NCBI GenBank assembly: GCA_000799755.1
Contig: JUHI01000017.1
Coordinates: 84,670-148,669 of the forward strand
Length of the DNA stretch: 64,000 nt
From: Martinezella tropici
GTDB lineage: Bacteria > Pseudomonadota > Alphaproteobacteria > Rhizobiales > Rhizobiaceae
Direction of reading: 5' to 3'
The notes beneath the pieces are model-generated. The model was not told the DNA's origin. It did no database searches and was given only the letters and a program-made list of their open reading frames with translations. Made by a program: the position numbers and the translations under genes. Shown in pieces: positions 46,416 through 55,714 of this stretch. How positions within the stretch are numbered: the first letter of the stretch is position 1; each line of letters begins with the position of its first letter.

Positions 46416-47633
46416 TCAGTCCGACTTTTTCAACAGCGCCGCCGTGTCGCGCAGCCAGCCGGCAGGATCGTCGCGGTGATAGATCCGCTCCGACGGCTCG
46501 ATATTGTCGAGGAAGCGCTGATAGATCACGGCGCGTCTGGCCATGGCGACCGGCGCGAGGAGTTCTGCGGCGCGGGCCGGGTCAGAGCCGGGCACATGGG
46601 CCTGCCATTCGCGATTCCAGTGATCCTTGATCGTCTCGATGTGCTCGGGCGGTACCGCATCGAGAAAGGCCGACTGGTCGAGCAAGGGGTGACCAATGCC
46701 GCTGTCGCCCCAGTCAAGCAGCGTGATCTCACGTTCGGTGCCGCGAAAATTGCCGGGATGGCAGTCGCCGTGGACAAGCGTGTCCGGTAAGCCACAGGCA
46801 TAGATTTCGGCAAACAGCGCTGGAAGACCTTGCACGAAACGCCGCAGCGTTTCACGCTCGTCCTCCGACAATTCCTCGCTTGTCCGCCGCACGACGTCGG
46901 CAATCTCCGAACACAAGCTCGGGCTGCGCCAATCGGGCAATCCCATCGCACGCAGCTCTCCGACGCGGTCGATCCAGGACGCCTGTATCTCGACAAGCAG
47001 CGTCACCATGCCGAGCAGCTGCGGCAGTGCAGCCTCATACATGTCGTCGCCGGGAATCTCCGCAATCAGAACGCGCCCGTGTTCATCGTGCCCGTACAAT
47101 GTCGGAACATGGTGGCCGGCCAGCGCCGTGATCGTGCGGCCTTCATGCGCCAGAAACGCCGGCACGACTTTCAGCCAGGCCGAGTGGCCGCCGATGGGTA
47201 TGCGCCAGACGCTGGAGAGGTTCCAGCTGCGAATCTGGATAGGCTTGGCGGTCGGCGCCAGGCCATGGCCGGCAAGTACCCGCACCGCCCAATCGAGATC
47301 GGCGGCGGGACCCCCGGGCTCGGCATAGGCCAGGCGAAGCGGATGAGCCTCGACCTTGCCCGCCCAAGCCTCCGCCGGCACGGGCTCAGCAATCTCGGCG
47401 AGATAGGTGACATCGCCGCCGGGTGCCCGGTCACGCGCTGCTTCCAGCAGGCGCAGGACGGTCACGTCGATGCCATGGCGTTCACGCGCGGCGCGCACGA
47501 TGGACTCCACCTCCTGCCACCAGGGAACCTCTACGGAAAGCGGCGGCAGAGAGCCGACCACAGTGCCATCGGATGTCACCAGCACCAGCCGTGCTGTGCG
47601 CGACGGCACCGTTGTCTCTTCCTGGCTTTCCAT
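46416..47633 (-). CDS. Aminoglycoside-phosphotransferase-family protein with N-terminal extension
   Basis: 405 residues. The C-terminal 250 residues are an APH/choline-kinase fold: LVHGDCHPGNF (catalytic loop), LLDWGDSGIGHPLLD (metal-binding). The N-terminal about 110 residues (ARLVLVTSDGTVVG ... VTYLAEI) resemble a Nudix-like sheet but no Nudix box (Gx5Ex7REUxEExGU) is present. Likely acts on a small molecule; true substrate unknown. Confidence 0.8.
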   Translation of the reverse strand: MESQEETTVPSRTARLVLVTSDGTVVGSLPPLSVEVPWWQEVESIVRAARERHGIDVTVLRLLEAARDRAPGGDVTYLAEIAEPVPAEAWAGKVEAHPLRLAYAEPGGPAADLDWAVRVLAGHGLAPTAKPIQIRSWNLSSVWRIPIGGHSAWLKVVPAFLAHEGRTITALAGHHVPTLYGHDEHGRVLIAEIPGDDMYEAALPQLLGMVTLLVEIQASWIDRVGELRAMGLPDWRSPSLCSEIADVVRRTSEELSEDERETLRRFVQGLPALFAEIYACGLPDTLVHGDCHPGNFRGTEREITLLDWGDSGIGHPLLDQSAFLDAVPPEHIETIKDHWNREWQAHVPGSDPARAAELLAPVAMARRAVIYQRFLDNIEPSERIYHRDDPAGWLRDTAALLKKSD

Positions 47634-47805
47634 GTTTGCGCCCCCTCGCCCCTCGTTTGTCCCTAAGCAACCCGTCTGTCGCGAAGGGCCTCACCTTCCA
47701 TACAGTGAATTCGACTTTACCCTGTATTCAGGCTCACTCCACTACCCTGACGGCAAAAATACGGCGAACTGAATCATGCGCTGGCGAGCCGTTGCGTCGG
47801 GGGAA

Positions 47806-48222
47806 TCAAGCCGCGCGCTTCGTCCGGAACAGGGCTCGATCAATTGCCAGCGCCGAGGCGATACCAGTTGCATAGGCCAGGATGTTCCAGAGCGAGAACA
47901 CCCTTCCCAACAACAGGGCTCCGGCGGTGGTCAGCCGAAACGCGTCCAAATCGGGCGTATGCCACAGCCTGAAGAACTCGACGGCGACGGCCAGGATCAG
48001 CGCGGCAGAGGCAACCTTCAAGCCCCTGACATCGGCACATATCATGGCGAAAAGCCAATAGACCATGGCTCCCCACAATATCGAGCCGCCATATTTGACG
48101 ACCGCAAAAGGAAGATCGGCCGCATATCCGAAGCGCCGCAAAGCCAGGCCGCAGCCGATCGTCAGGAGGACCATTGCAAGCAGCAAGACTCTGTTGCGAT
48201 TGAACTTTGGTTGCCTTTTCAA
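47806..48222 (-). CDS. DUF2809 membrane protein
   Basis: 138 residues with four TM helices; RRFGYAADLPFAVVKYGGSILWGAMVYW and FFRLWHTPDLDAFR are DUF2809 signature segments. Function unknown. Basic N-terminus MKRQPKFNRNR. Separated from rplQ by a strong hairpin. Confidence 0.85.
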   Translation of the reverse strand: MKRQPKFNRNRVLLLAMVLLTIGCGLALRRFGYAADLPFAVVKYGGSILWGAMVYWLFAMICADVRGLKVASAALILAVAVEFFRLWHTPDLDAFRLTTAGALLLGRVFSLWNILAYATGIASALAIDRALFRTKRAA

Positions 48223-48289
48223 TGCCTATCCCCGTAGCCGACGAGCAGGGCCTTATAGGCGGCACAGCCCAGACAAACCGCAAACGCCA

Positions 48290-48319
48290 AAAGGCCGGAT
48301 GATCGCTCATCCGGCCTTT
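48290..48319 (-). terminator. Terminator of the ribosomal superoperon (after rplQ)
   Basis: AAAGGCCGGATGA (48290-48302), TCGC, TCATCCGGCCTTT (48307-48319): perfect 13-bp stem, T-rich on both strands, 25 bases after the rplQ stop. Confidence 0.88.
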
Positions 48320-48343
48320 CAATTTATACCCGAAGCTCAAGCC

Positions 48344-48766
48344 TTAAGCGGCTGCAGCTTCTTCTTCAGCAGCAACGCGAGCCTTGTCGGCTGCGCCCTT
48401 GGCATTGACGTCGCGATCAACGAATTCGACGACTGCGAGAGCGGCATTGTCGCCCTGGCGGAAGCCGGCCTTCATGATGCGCAGGTAGCCGCCGTTGCGG
48501 GTGGCGTAACGCGTTGCAATCGCATCGAACAGCTTCGAAACGACGACGGCATCGCGGATCTGCGAGATGGCCTGACGACGAGCGTGCAGGTCGCCGCGCT
48601 TGCCGAGAGTTACCAGCTTCTCGACGATCGGACGAATTTCCTTCGCCTTCGGGAGCGTGGTGACGATCTGCTCATGGGTGATGAGCGAAGCAGCCATGTT
48701 GGCGAACATCGCCTTACGGTGGCTAGCGGTTCTATTCAGCTTGCGGCCGGCTTTACCGTGGCGCAT
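48344..48766 (-). CDS. rplQ: 50S ribosomal protein L17
   Basis: 140 residues. N-terminus MRHGKAGRKLNRTASHRKAM and the SLITHEQIVTTLPKAKEIRP segment are diagnostic of bL17, which binds 23S rRNA near the exit tunnel. The C-terminal 20 residues are an acidic, alanine-rich alphaproteobacterial extension. Last gene of the ribosomal operon. Confidence 0.98.
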   Translation of the reverse strand: MRHGKAGRKLNRTASHRKAMFANMAASLITHEQIVTTLPKAKEIRPIVEKLVTLGKRGDLHARRQAISQIRDAVVVSKLFDAIATRYATRNGGYLRIMKAGFRQGDNAALAVVEFVDRDVNAKGAADKARVAAEEEAAAA

Positions 48767-48910
48767 TGCTATTCTCCTTCACTTGCAGGCATCGCTCGCC
48801 TGCAGTTTGTTGGGCGCATGCCCCGCTCCGAATCCTGGCGGAGCGAAAGGTGCATGCGCTGTTTAAGATGCTAAGGCCAGCTTTAAGCGCTCCGTGGAGC
48901 GCTTGCGGCC

Positions 48911-49921
48911 TTAGTATTGGTCTTCGTAACGCTTGGCGAGATCTTCGATGTTCTCAGGCGGCCATGCCGGCACTTCCATGCCGAGGTGCAGGCCCATGGA
49001 AGCGAGAACTTCCTTGATTTCGTTCAGCGACTTGCGACCAAAATTCGGCGTGCGGAGCATTTCTGCTTCGGTCTTCTGAATGAGGTCGCCGATGTAGACG
49101 ATGTTGTCGTTCTTCAGGCAGTTTGCCGAACGAACGGACAGTTCGAGTTCGTCCACCTTCTTGAGGAGCGCCGGGTTGAAAGCGAGTTCGGTAACTGCTT
49201 CTTCTTCGGCTTCCTTCTGCGGCTCGTCGAAGTTGACGAACACGCCAAGCTGATCCTGGAGGATGCGAGCCGCGAAAGCGACGGCATCTTCACCGCTGAT
49301 CGAACCATCGGTTTCGATCGACATGCTCAGCTTGTCGTAGTCGAGAACCTGTCCTTCACGGGTATTTTCAACCTTGTAGGACACCTTCTTGACCGGCGAA
49401 TAGAGGCTGTCGACCGGGATAAGGCCGATCGGTGCATCTTCCGCACGATTACGCTCGGCCGGGACATAGCCCTTGCCGTTGTTGACGGTGAACTCCATAC
49501 GGATTTCGGCACCCTCGTCGAGCGTGCAGATGACATGCTCGGGGTTGAGGATTTCGATATCGCCGACCGTCTGGATGTCGCCAGCCGTTACAACGCCTGG
49601 GCCCTGCTTGCGGACGACCATGCGCTTGCTGTCATCGCCGTCCATCTTGATGGCGATTTCCTTGATGTTCAGCACGATGTCCGTCACGTCTTCCCGGACG
49701 CCCGGGATAGAGGAGAACTCATGCAATACGCCGTCGATCTGCACGGCCGTCACAGCGGCGCCACGCAGAGAGGACAGCAGAACGCGACGCAGCGCGTTGC
49801 CGAGGGTAAGACCAAAGCCACGCTCCAGCGGTTCAGCCACGAGCGTTGCCTTGGTGCGGCCGCTCGAGGTGAACTCGACCTTGTTGGGCTTGATCAGTTC
49901 CTGCCAGTTTTTCTGAATCAT
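48911..49921 (-). CDS. rpoA: RNA polymerase alpha subunit
   Basis: 336 residues. N-terminal dimerisation/assembly domain (GFGLTLGNALRRVLLSSL about 40-58) and alpha-CTD with the LELSVRSANCLKN helix that contacts UP elements and activators, ending PNFGRKSLNEIKEVLASMGL. ATG 49921 chosen; it starts the conserved MIQKNWQELIKP. Confidence 0.98.
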   Translation of the reverse strand: MIQKNWQELIKPNKVEFTSSGRTKATLVAEPLERGFGLTLGNALRRVLLSSLRGAAVTAVQIDGVLHEFSSIPGVREDVTDIVLNIKEIAIKMDGDDSKRMVVRKQGPGVVTAGDIQTVGDIEILNPEHVICTLDEGAEIRMEFTVNNGKGYVPAERNRAEDAPIGLIPVDSLYSPVKKVSYKVENTREGQVLDYDKLSMSIETDGSISGEDAVAFAARILQDQLGVFVNFDEPQKEAEEEAVTELAFNPALLKKVDELELSVRSANCLKNDNIVYIGDLIQKTEAEMLRTPNFGRKSLNEIKEVLASMGLHLGMEVPAWPPENIEDLAKRYEDQY

Positions 49922-50024
49922 ATTTTTGCCTTCCGTTCGTTGCCACCATCCAATCGTGGCAACCGAGCTTGAGTAACACCAAGCCGGGCGCATCTACCCC
50001 GGCCGGTGTCGTGAGTGGCGATGA

Positions 50025-50414
50025 TCAGACGCGACGCTTCTTGCGCGGGCGGCAACCATTGTGCGGGATCGGGGTCACGTCGCGGATCGACGTGATCATG
50101 AAACCAGCAGCCTGGAGGGCGCGCAGAGCGGATTCACGACCGGAGCCCGGACCGCAAACTTCAACTTCCAGCGACTTCATGCCGTGTTCCTGAGCCTTCT
50201 TGGCGCAGTCTTCGGCAGCGATCTGGGCAGCGAACGGGGTCGACTTACGCGAACCCTTGAAGCCCTTGGCACCAGCGGACGACCAGGCAATCGCATTGCC
50301 CTGTGCGTCGGTGATGGTGATCATCGTGTTGTTGAAGGTCGAGTTGACGTGTGCAACGCCCGACGTGATATTCTTGCGCTCGCGACGACGAACGCGGACG
50401 GCTTCCTTGGCCAT
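50025..50414 (-). CDS. rpsK: 30S ribosomal protein S11
   Basis: 129 residues, uS11. NITSGVAHVNSTFNNTMITI and GPGSGRESALRALQAAGF are conserved; C-terminal HNGCRPRKKRRV is the rRNA-binding tail. The longer in-frame extension upstream of MAKEA is not used; AGGACTAAC precedes the ATG at 50414. Confidence 0.98.
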   Translation of the reverse strand: MAKEAVRVRRRERKNITSGVAHVNSTFNNTMITITDAQGNAIAWSSAGAKGFKGSRKSTPFAAQIAAEDCAKKAQEHGMKSLEVEVCGPGSGRESALRALQAAGFMITSIRDVTPIPHNGCRPRKKRRV

Positions 50415-50545
50415 GTTAGTCCTTTCTTGGATCTCTGCACCGCCGTAATCCCAGCGGCTCCACCGAAACGGCACCCATTGAGCACCGCTTCAAACTCAAA
50501 AGAGGCCGGCGGACCGCCAGCCTCCCAAATCCGGTTGCCCGGAAA

Positions 50546-50914
50546 TTACTTCTTCTTACCAGCAATCGCCTTTGCCGGGCCCTTGCGGGTGCGGGCATTG
50601 GTGTGCGTGCGCTGGCCGCGAACCGGCAGGCCGCGGCGATGACGCAGACCACGGTAAGAACCGAGGTCCATCAGACGCTTAATGTTCATCGCGGTTTCGC
50701 GACGCAGATCACCTTCGACCTGATAGTCACGGTCGATGGTTTCGCGGATCTGCAGAACTTCAGCATCGGTCAACTGGTTGACGCGACGCTCGGCCGGAAT
50801 ACCGACCTTCTCGCAGATTTCCTGTGCAAACTTCGGTCCGATCCCGTGAATGTAACGAAGCGCAATAACTACGCGCTTTGCAGTCGGGATGTTGACGCCA
50901 GCGATACGAGCCAC
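50546..50914 (-). CDS. rpsM: 30S ribosomal protein S13
   Basis: 122 residues, uS13. MARIAGVNIPTAKRVVIAL, GIGPKFAQEIC and RGLRHRRGLPVRGQRT are diagnostic; the basic C-terminal tail contacts tRNA in the P site. Ribosome site AAGGAGAA. A 216-base gap separates it from adk; that gap holds a minus-strand TTGACA (51005-51000) without a good -10. Confidence 0.98.
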   Translation of the reverse strand: MARIAGVNIPTAKRVVIALRYIHGIGPKFAQEICEKVGIPAERRVNQLTDAEVLQIRETIDRDYQVEGDLRRETAMNIKRLMDLGSYRGLRHRRGLPVRGQRTHTNARTRKGPAKAIAGKKK

Positions 50915-51130
50915 GCCTGTTCTCCTTGCATTCCTTTTGCCTGAGCAAAGGTCTTGTTATGCAGCCCGGGAGCTGCTTGTTCGATGTGTGTCCGCCACAT
51001 GTCAAAACGACCGTGCTCGGACTTCCCGTTGGAAATCCGCGCCGATCGCATAGCATGTCGCGAGTTGGCGCGGTGTTTAGCGGAATCAGCGCGAAAAAGC
51101 AACCGCTCCGGCAAGTTTATTTTAGGCTAT

Positions 51131-51781
51131 CTAAAGCTTAGCCAGGATAGCCTCTATGCTGTCGGTCACATGCTCGATATCGGCCATGCCGTCGATGCTC
51201 TGCAACTTGCCTTTCGCATAGTAGTAACCGATCAGCGGCGAGGTCTCCTTGTAATAGACCTGGAGACGGGTCGCCATGGTTTCGGCATTATCGTCCGGAC
51301 GGCGCTTGAAATGCGTCGAGCCGCACTTGTCGCAAACACCTGCCGTTGCCGGAAGTTTGTCAGTATCGTGATAGACGCTGCCGCAGTTCGAGCAGGAATA
51401 GCGGCCGGAAACGCGGCGAATCAACTCGGCATCATCAACCTTCAGCTCGATAACGACGGAGAGTTCGAGACCCTTGGCCTCCAGCATCTTCTCCGTGGCA
51501 TCCGCCTGCACCAGCGTGCGCGGGAAACCGTCGAGAATGAAACCCTTTGCGCAATCCGGTTGGTCGATGCGTTCGGAGACGATAGCGTTGACGATCTCAT
51601 CGGAAACAAGCTTGCCGGCGTCCATGACGGCTTTGGCGCGCTTGCCAACTTCAGTCTCGGCCGCCACCGCAGCTCGCAGCATGTCACCTGTGGAAAGCTG
51701 CGGAATGCCGTGCTTTTCCACGATGCGCTGGGCCTGGGTCCCCTTACCTGCTCCCGGCGGCCCTAAAAGTATGAGTCTCAT
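51131..51781 (-). CDS. adk: Adenylate kinase with zinc-type lid
   Basis: 216 residues. P-loop GPPGAGKGTQ (8-17). The lid domain carries two Cys pairs, CSNC and CDKC, the zinc-binding form more usual in Gram-positives but typical in rhizobia. ATP + AMP to 2 ADP. ATG overlaps the secY stop by four bases. Confidence 0.97.
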   Translation of the reverse strand: MRLILLGPPGAGKGTQAQRIVEKHGIPQLSTGDMLRAAVAAETEVGKRAKAVMDAGKLVSDEIVNAIVSERIDQPDCAKGFILDGFPRTLVQADATEKMLEAKGLELSVVIELKVDDAELIRRVSGRYSCSNCGSVYHDTDKLPATAGVCDKCGSTHFKRRPDDNAETMATRLQVYYKETSPLIGYYYAKGKLQSIDGMADIEHVTDSIEAILAKL

Positions 51782-53118
51782 CGCCCCCTCTTTCCTCCAC
51801 GCAACTTCGATTTCTTGATCAGGCCTTCATATTGCTGTGCAATCAGGTGACCCTGAATCTGTGCCACCGTATCCAGCGTTACGCTAACCACGATCAGAAG
51901 GGAAGTGCCACCCAGAGACAGCGGAATACCGGTCTGGGACACAAGGATTTCGGGCAGGATGCAGACGAAGACAAGATAGATCGCGCCGATGACCGTGATA
52001 CGGGTCAGCACGTAATCGATATATTCGGCAGTGCGCTCGCCAGGACGGATACCCGGAATGAAGCCGCCGTGCTTCTTCAGATTGTCGGCTGTGTCCTTCG
52101 GATTGAAGACCAGCGCCGTGTAGAAGAAGGCGAAGAAAGCAATCAGGGCGGCGTAGAGCACCATGTAGACCGGCTGGCCGTGGCCGAGTGCAGCAACGAT
52201 CGACGTCACCCAGGTCGGAAGCGCGGTGTTATTGCCAAGACCAGCGACGGTCGCAGGCAGCAACAGCAGCGAGGAAGCGAAGATCGCCGGAATGACGCCC
52301 GAGGTATTGAGCTTCAGCGGCAGGTGTGACGTATCGCCCTGGAACATGCGCGTGCCGACCTGGCGCTTCGGATACTGGATCAGAAGGCGACGCTGCGCAC
52401 GCTCGACGAAGACGATCAGCGCGATGACCAGAATGGCGACCACGAGGACAGCGAGAATCAGGCCCGTCGACAGAGCGCCGGTGCGGCCGAGTTCGAGCGT
52501 GCCGGCAAGAGCGGTCGGAAGACCGGCGGCGATGCCGGCGAAGATGATCAGCGAGATACCGTTGCCGATACCACGAGACGTTACCTGCTCACCGAGCCAC
52601 ATCAGGAACATGGTGCCGCCGAGCAGCGTAATGACGGTCGAGATGCGGAAGAACCAGCCGGGATCGACGACGACGCCGTTGCCATGCTCCAGGCCGATCG
52701 CAATGCCGTAGGCCTGCAATGCGCCGAGCAGCACCGTGCCGTAGCGGGTGTACTGGTTGATGATCTTGCGGCCCTGCTCGCCTTCCTTCTTCAGGTTTTC
52801 GAGCGAGGGAACGACCGAGGTCATCAGCTGAACGATGATCGAGGCCGAGATGTAGGGCATGATGCCGAGCGCGAAAATCGCCATGCGCTGTACAGCGCCG
52901 CCCGAGAACATGTTGAAGAGGCCAAGAATGCCGCCGGACTGATTCTGGAAAGCCTGGGCGTAAGCGGCAGGATTGAGGCCAGGAAGCGGAATGTGGGTGC
53001 CGAGCCGGTAGACGAGGAGAGCGCCGAGCGTAAACCACAGGCGCTTCTTGAGATCCTCGGCTTTGGCAAAGGTCGAAAAATTGAGGTTGGACGCCAATTG
53101 TTCCGCTGCAGAAGCCAT
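51778..53118 (-). CDS. secY: Preprotein translocase subunit SecY
   Basis: 446 residues, ten TM helices. FTLGALLVYRLGTHIPLPG, the plug region and GLPTALAG, and cytoplasmic loop IRPGERTAEYI are conserved. Channel of the Sec translocon. Coupled to adk. Confidence 0.98.
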   Translation of the reverse strand: MASAAEQLASNLNFSTFAKAEDLKKRLWFTLGALLVYRLGTHIPLPGLNPAAYAQAFQNQSGGILGLFNMFSGGAVQRMAIFALGIMPYISASIIVQLMTSVVPSLENLKKEGEQGRKIINQYTRYGTVLLGALQAYGIAIGLEHGNGVVVDPGWFFRISTVITLLGGTMFLMWLGEQVTSRGIGNGISLIIFAGIAAGLPTALAGTLELGRTGALSTGLILAVLVVAILVIALIVFVERAQRRLLIQYPKRQVGTRMFQGDTSHLPLKLNTSGVIPAIFASSLLLLPATVAGLGNNTALPTWVTSIVAALGHGQPVYMVLYAALIAFFAFFYTALVFNPKDTADNLKKHGGFIPGIRPGERTAEYIDYVLTRITVIGAIYLVFVCILPEILVSQTGIPLSLGGTSLLIVVSVTLDTVAQIQGHLIAQQYEGLIKKSKLRGGKRGR

Positions 53119-53302
53119 GCAAATCTCCGCATCACCAATTCCGGCATAGTCGGCCGAGCCCGGAATCAGTATGTAAATTGTTCAAAAGCCGGGCTTCGGA
53201 CGGATTGCGCAGCAATCGGGCGCCTCACCCTTGGTTCCCGTTATCGATCGGAAAGATACTTGCCGCATCGATCAGATTCGTGAGGCTCACATATGGGAGC
53301 AA

Positions 53303-53334
53303 AATCGCCCGAAGTGAAGTCACCTCGGGCGATT
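53303..53334 (-). terminator. Terminator-like hairpin between rplO and secY
   Basis: AATCGCCCGAAGTG (53303-53316), AAGT, CACCTCGGGCGATT (53321-53334): 14-bp stem with one G-U on the transcript, eleven bases after the rplO stop, followed on the minus strand by TTTGC. Confidence 0.7.
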
Positions 53335-53344
53335 ATTGATAATA

Positions 53345-53818
53345 TTATTCTGCTGCTGCAGCAGCGAGCAGCTTGACGGAGCCGCCAGCCTTTTCGATCT
53401 TCTCGACTGCGGACTTGGAAGCGCCTGCAACTTCGAGAGCAAGCTTAGCCTTCAGTTCGCCGTCCGAGAGAACGCGAACGCCGTCCTTGACGCGGCGAAT
53501 GACGCCAGCTGCCTTGAGAGCGGCTGCATCAACCGTGTTCTTGGCATCGAGCTTGCCGGCATCGACGGCAGCCTGGATGCGTGCCAGCGACACGACAACG
53601 TAGTCGGCTGCGAAGATGTTGTTGAAGCCGCGCTTCGGCAGACGACGGTAGATGGGCATCTGACCGCCTTCGAAGCCGTTGATCGCAACGCCCGAACGGG
53701 ACTTCTGACCCTTCACACCACGGCCGCCGGTCTTGCCGGAGCCGGAGCCGATGCCGCGGCCGAGGCGCTTGCGGCTGTGGGTCGAACCCTCGTTATCCTT
53801 GATTTCATTCAGTTTCAT
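53345..53818 (-). CDS. rplO: 50S ribosomal protein L15
   Basis: 157 residues, uL15. MKLNEIKDNEGSTHSRKRLGRGIGSG and GGRGVKGQKSR are the Gly/Arg-rich N-terminus that penetrates 23S rRNA. C-terminus rich in Ala/Lys. Confidence 0.98.
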   Translation of the reverse strand: MKLNEIKDNEGSTHSRKRLGRGIGSGSGKTGGRGVKGQKSRSGVAINGFEGGQMPIYRRLPKRGFNNIFAADYVVVSLARIQAAVDAGKLDAKNTVDAAALKAAGVIRRVKDGVRVLSDGELKAKLALEVAGASKSAVEKIEKAGGSVKLLAAAAAE

Positions 53819-53835
53819 AGCGAATTACCCCCGGC

Positions 53836-54048
53836 TCACTTCTCGTCGACAACGCGAACGAGATGCTGGACAGCACGGATCATGCCACGAACAGCCGGAG
53901 TATCTTCCAGCGTGCGGCGACGGTGCATCTTGTTCAATCCGAGACCGATCAGCGTCTTCTGCTGAACATCCGGACGGCGGATCGGGCTGCCAATCTGTTC
54001 GACCGTAACGGTCGCCTTGGCTTCAGCCTTCTTGGTCGTCTTGGCCAT
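53836..54048 (-). CDS. rpmD: 50S ribosomal protein L30
   Basis: 70 residues, uL30. VTVEQIGSPIRRPDVQQKTLIGLGLNK is the diagnostic core, preceded by an eleven-residue Lys-rich lead MAKTTKKAEAK seen in rhizobia. Seventeen bases before rplO. Confidence 0.97.
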   Translation of the reverse strand: MAKTTKKAEAKATVTVEQIGSPIRRPDVQQKTLIGLGLNKMHRRRTLEDTPAVRGMIRAVQHLVRVVDEK

Positions 54049-54061
54049 AGGTCAAACTCCC

Positions 54062-54631
54062 TTATTCTTCGGAGGCGTTGCCCGAAGCGGCGCGGCGAGC
54101 CTGCAGGGTGGCATACTTGATGCCGCGCTGAGCTGCGATGTCCTTCGGGTGAACCTGGTGCTTCAGGGCGTCGAACGTGGCGCGAACCATGTTGTAGGGG
54201 TTCGACGAACCGGTCGACTTGGCAACGACGTCATGAACGCCGAGCGTTTCGAAAACGGCGCGCATCGGGCCGCCGGCGATGATACCGGTACCGACCTTGG
54301 CCGAACGCAGCAGAACCTTACCGGCGCCGTGACGGCCATGAACGTCGTGATGCAGCGTACGGCCGTCGCGCAGCGGTACGAAGATCATGTCGCGCTTGGC
54401 GCTTTCGGTGGCCTTGCGGATAGCTTCCGGCACTTCGCGTGCCTTGCCATGGCCGAAGCCTACGCGACCCTTCTGGTCGCCAACGACGACGAGAGCAGCA
54501 AAGCCGAAACGACGGCCGCCCTTAACAACCTTGGCGACGCGGTTGATCGCGACCAGCTTGTCGACGAATTCGCTATCGCGCTCTTCACGGCTCTGACGGT
54601 CTTCCCGCGGAGCCCTCTTTTCCTGTGCCAT
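54062..54631 (-). CDS. rpsE: 30S ribosomal protein S5
   Basis: 189 residues, uS5. NRVAKVVKGGRRFGFAALVV and GHGKAREVPEAIRKA are the dsRNA-binding-like domain; TGIIAGGPMRAVFE the C-terminal domain. Start ATG 54631 (MAQEKRAP) with AGGAAGAGG upstream; the longer ORF is rejected. Confidence 0.98.
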   Translation of the reverse strand: MAQEKRAPREDRQSREERDSEFVDKLVAINRVAKVVKGGRRFGFAALVVVGDQKGRVGFGHGKAREVPEAIRKATESAKRDMIFVPLRDGRTLHHDVHGRHGAGKVLLRSAKVGTGIIAGGPMRAVFETLGVHDVVAKSTGSSNPYNMVRATFDALKHQVHPKDIAAQRGIKYATLQARRAASGNASEE

Positions 54632-54762
54632 TGTCCTCTTCCTTTTTCTTTTCCGGGTGCAATCGGCAAACAAAACGAAGACCGCATGCCCTCCCTTGCG
54701 GGAAACCTGCGGTCCGGTGAACATCCGGCCGGCATCCTTGGGATCACCGGCCGGAAATCAGA

Positions 54763-55125
54763 TTAGAAGGTCAGGCCGCCTTCGCGGGCTGCTTCAGCCA
54801 GGGCCTTGATGCGGCCGTGGTAGATGAAAGCGCCGCGATCGAACACGACTTCCTTCACGCCGGCCTTGGAGGCGCGCTCGGCAACGAGCTTGCCAACGAG
54901 GGCTGCGGCGGCGGTATCGGCACCGGTCTTCAGAGAACCGCGCAGATCCTTGTCGAGGGTGGAGGCAGCCGCGAGGGTCTTGCCAGCCACGTCATCGATG
55001 ACCTGGGCGTAGATGTTCTTCGACGAGCGATGAACCGACAGGCGCGGACGGCCATTGGCCACCGACTTGATTTGGCGGCGCACGCGGTTGGCGCGACGCG
55101 CAAGTGCTTCTTTCCTGCTAGCCAT
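54763..55125 (-). CDS. rplR: 50S ribosomal protein L18
   Basis: 120 residues, uL18, binds 5S rRNA. RPRLSVHRSSKNIYAQVIDD and VVFDRGAFIYHGRIKALAEAAREGGL are conserved. Confidence 0.98.
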   Translation of the reverse strand: MASRKEALARRANRVRRQIKSVANGRPRLSVHRSSKNIYAQVIDDVAGKTLAAASTLDKDLRGSLKTGADTAAAALVGKLVAERASKAGVKEVVFDRGAFIYHGRIKALAEAAREGGLTF

Positions 55126-55137
55126 TTCGCGTGATCC

Positions 55138-55671
55138 TTACTTCTTCTTGCCTTCTTTGCGGACGATCCGCTCTTCGGCATACTTAACACCCTTGCCCTT
55201 GTAGGGCTCGGGGCCGCGGTATTCGCGGATTTCAGCGGCAACCTGGCCGACCTGCTGCTTGTTGATGCCAGTGACGACGATTTCCGTCGGCTTCGGCACA
55301 GCGATCGAGATACCCTGCGGCGGCTCATAGACCACGTCGTGGCTGAAACCGAGCGCGAGCTGCAGGTTCTTGCCCTGCATGGAGGCACGGTAGCCGACGC
55401 CGTTGATTTCGAGCTTGCGCTCGTAGCCGTCCTTGACACCCTTCAGGATGTTCTCGATCATCGTGCGGGACATGCCCCACTTTGCGCGAGCATCCTTGGA
55501 GTCGTTGAGCGGCGTCACGACGATTGCATTGTTTTCCAGCTTGAGACCGATTTCGTCGTTAGCGACGAAAAACAGCTCGCCCTTGGGGCCCTTGGCAGTC
55601 ACTTTCTGGCCATCAACCGTGGCCGTGATCCCTGCAGGTACCTGAACGGGCTTCTTACCGATACGAGACAT
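55138..55671 (-). CDS. rplF: 50S ribosomal protein L6
   Basis: 177 residues, uL6. MSRIGKKPVQVPAG start, GVGYRASMQGKNLQLALGFSH, and C-terminal YRGPEPYKGKGVKYAEERIVRKEGKKK are diagnostic. Confidence 0.98.
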   Translation of the reverse strand: MSRIGKKPVQVPAGITATVDGQKVTAKGPKGELFFVANDEIGLKLENNAIVVTPLNDSKDARAKWGMSRTMIENILKGVKDGYERKLEINGVGYRASMQGKNLQLALGFSHDVVYEPPQGISIAVPKPTEIVVTGINKQQVGQVAAEIREYRGPEPYKGKGVKYAEERIVRKEGKKK

Positions 55672-55714
55672 TTTTCAAACCTGTCTGTTTCGAGGGAGAT
55701 ATCTCTGTCCGATC

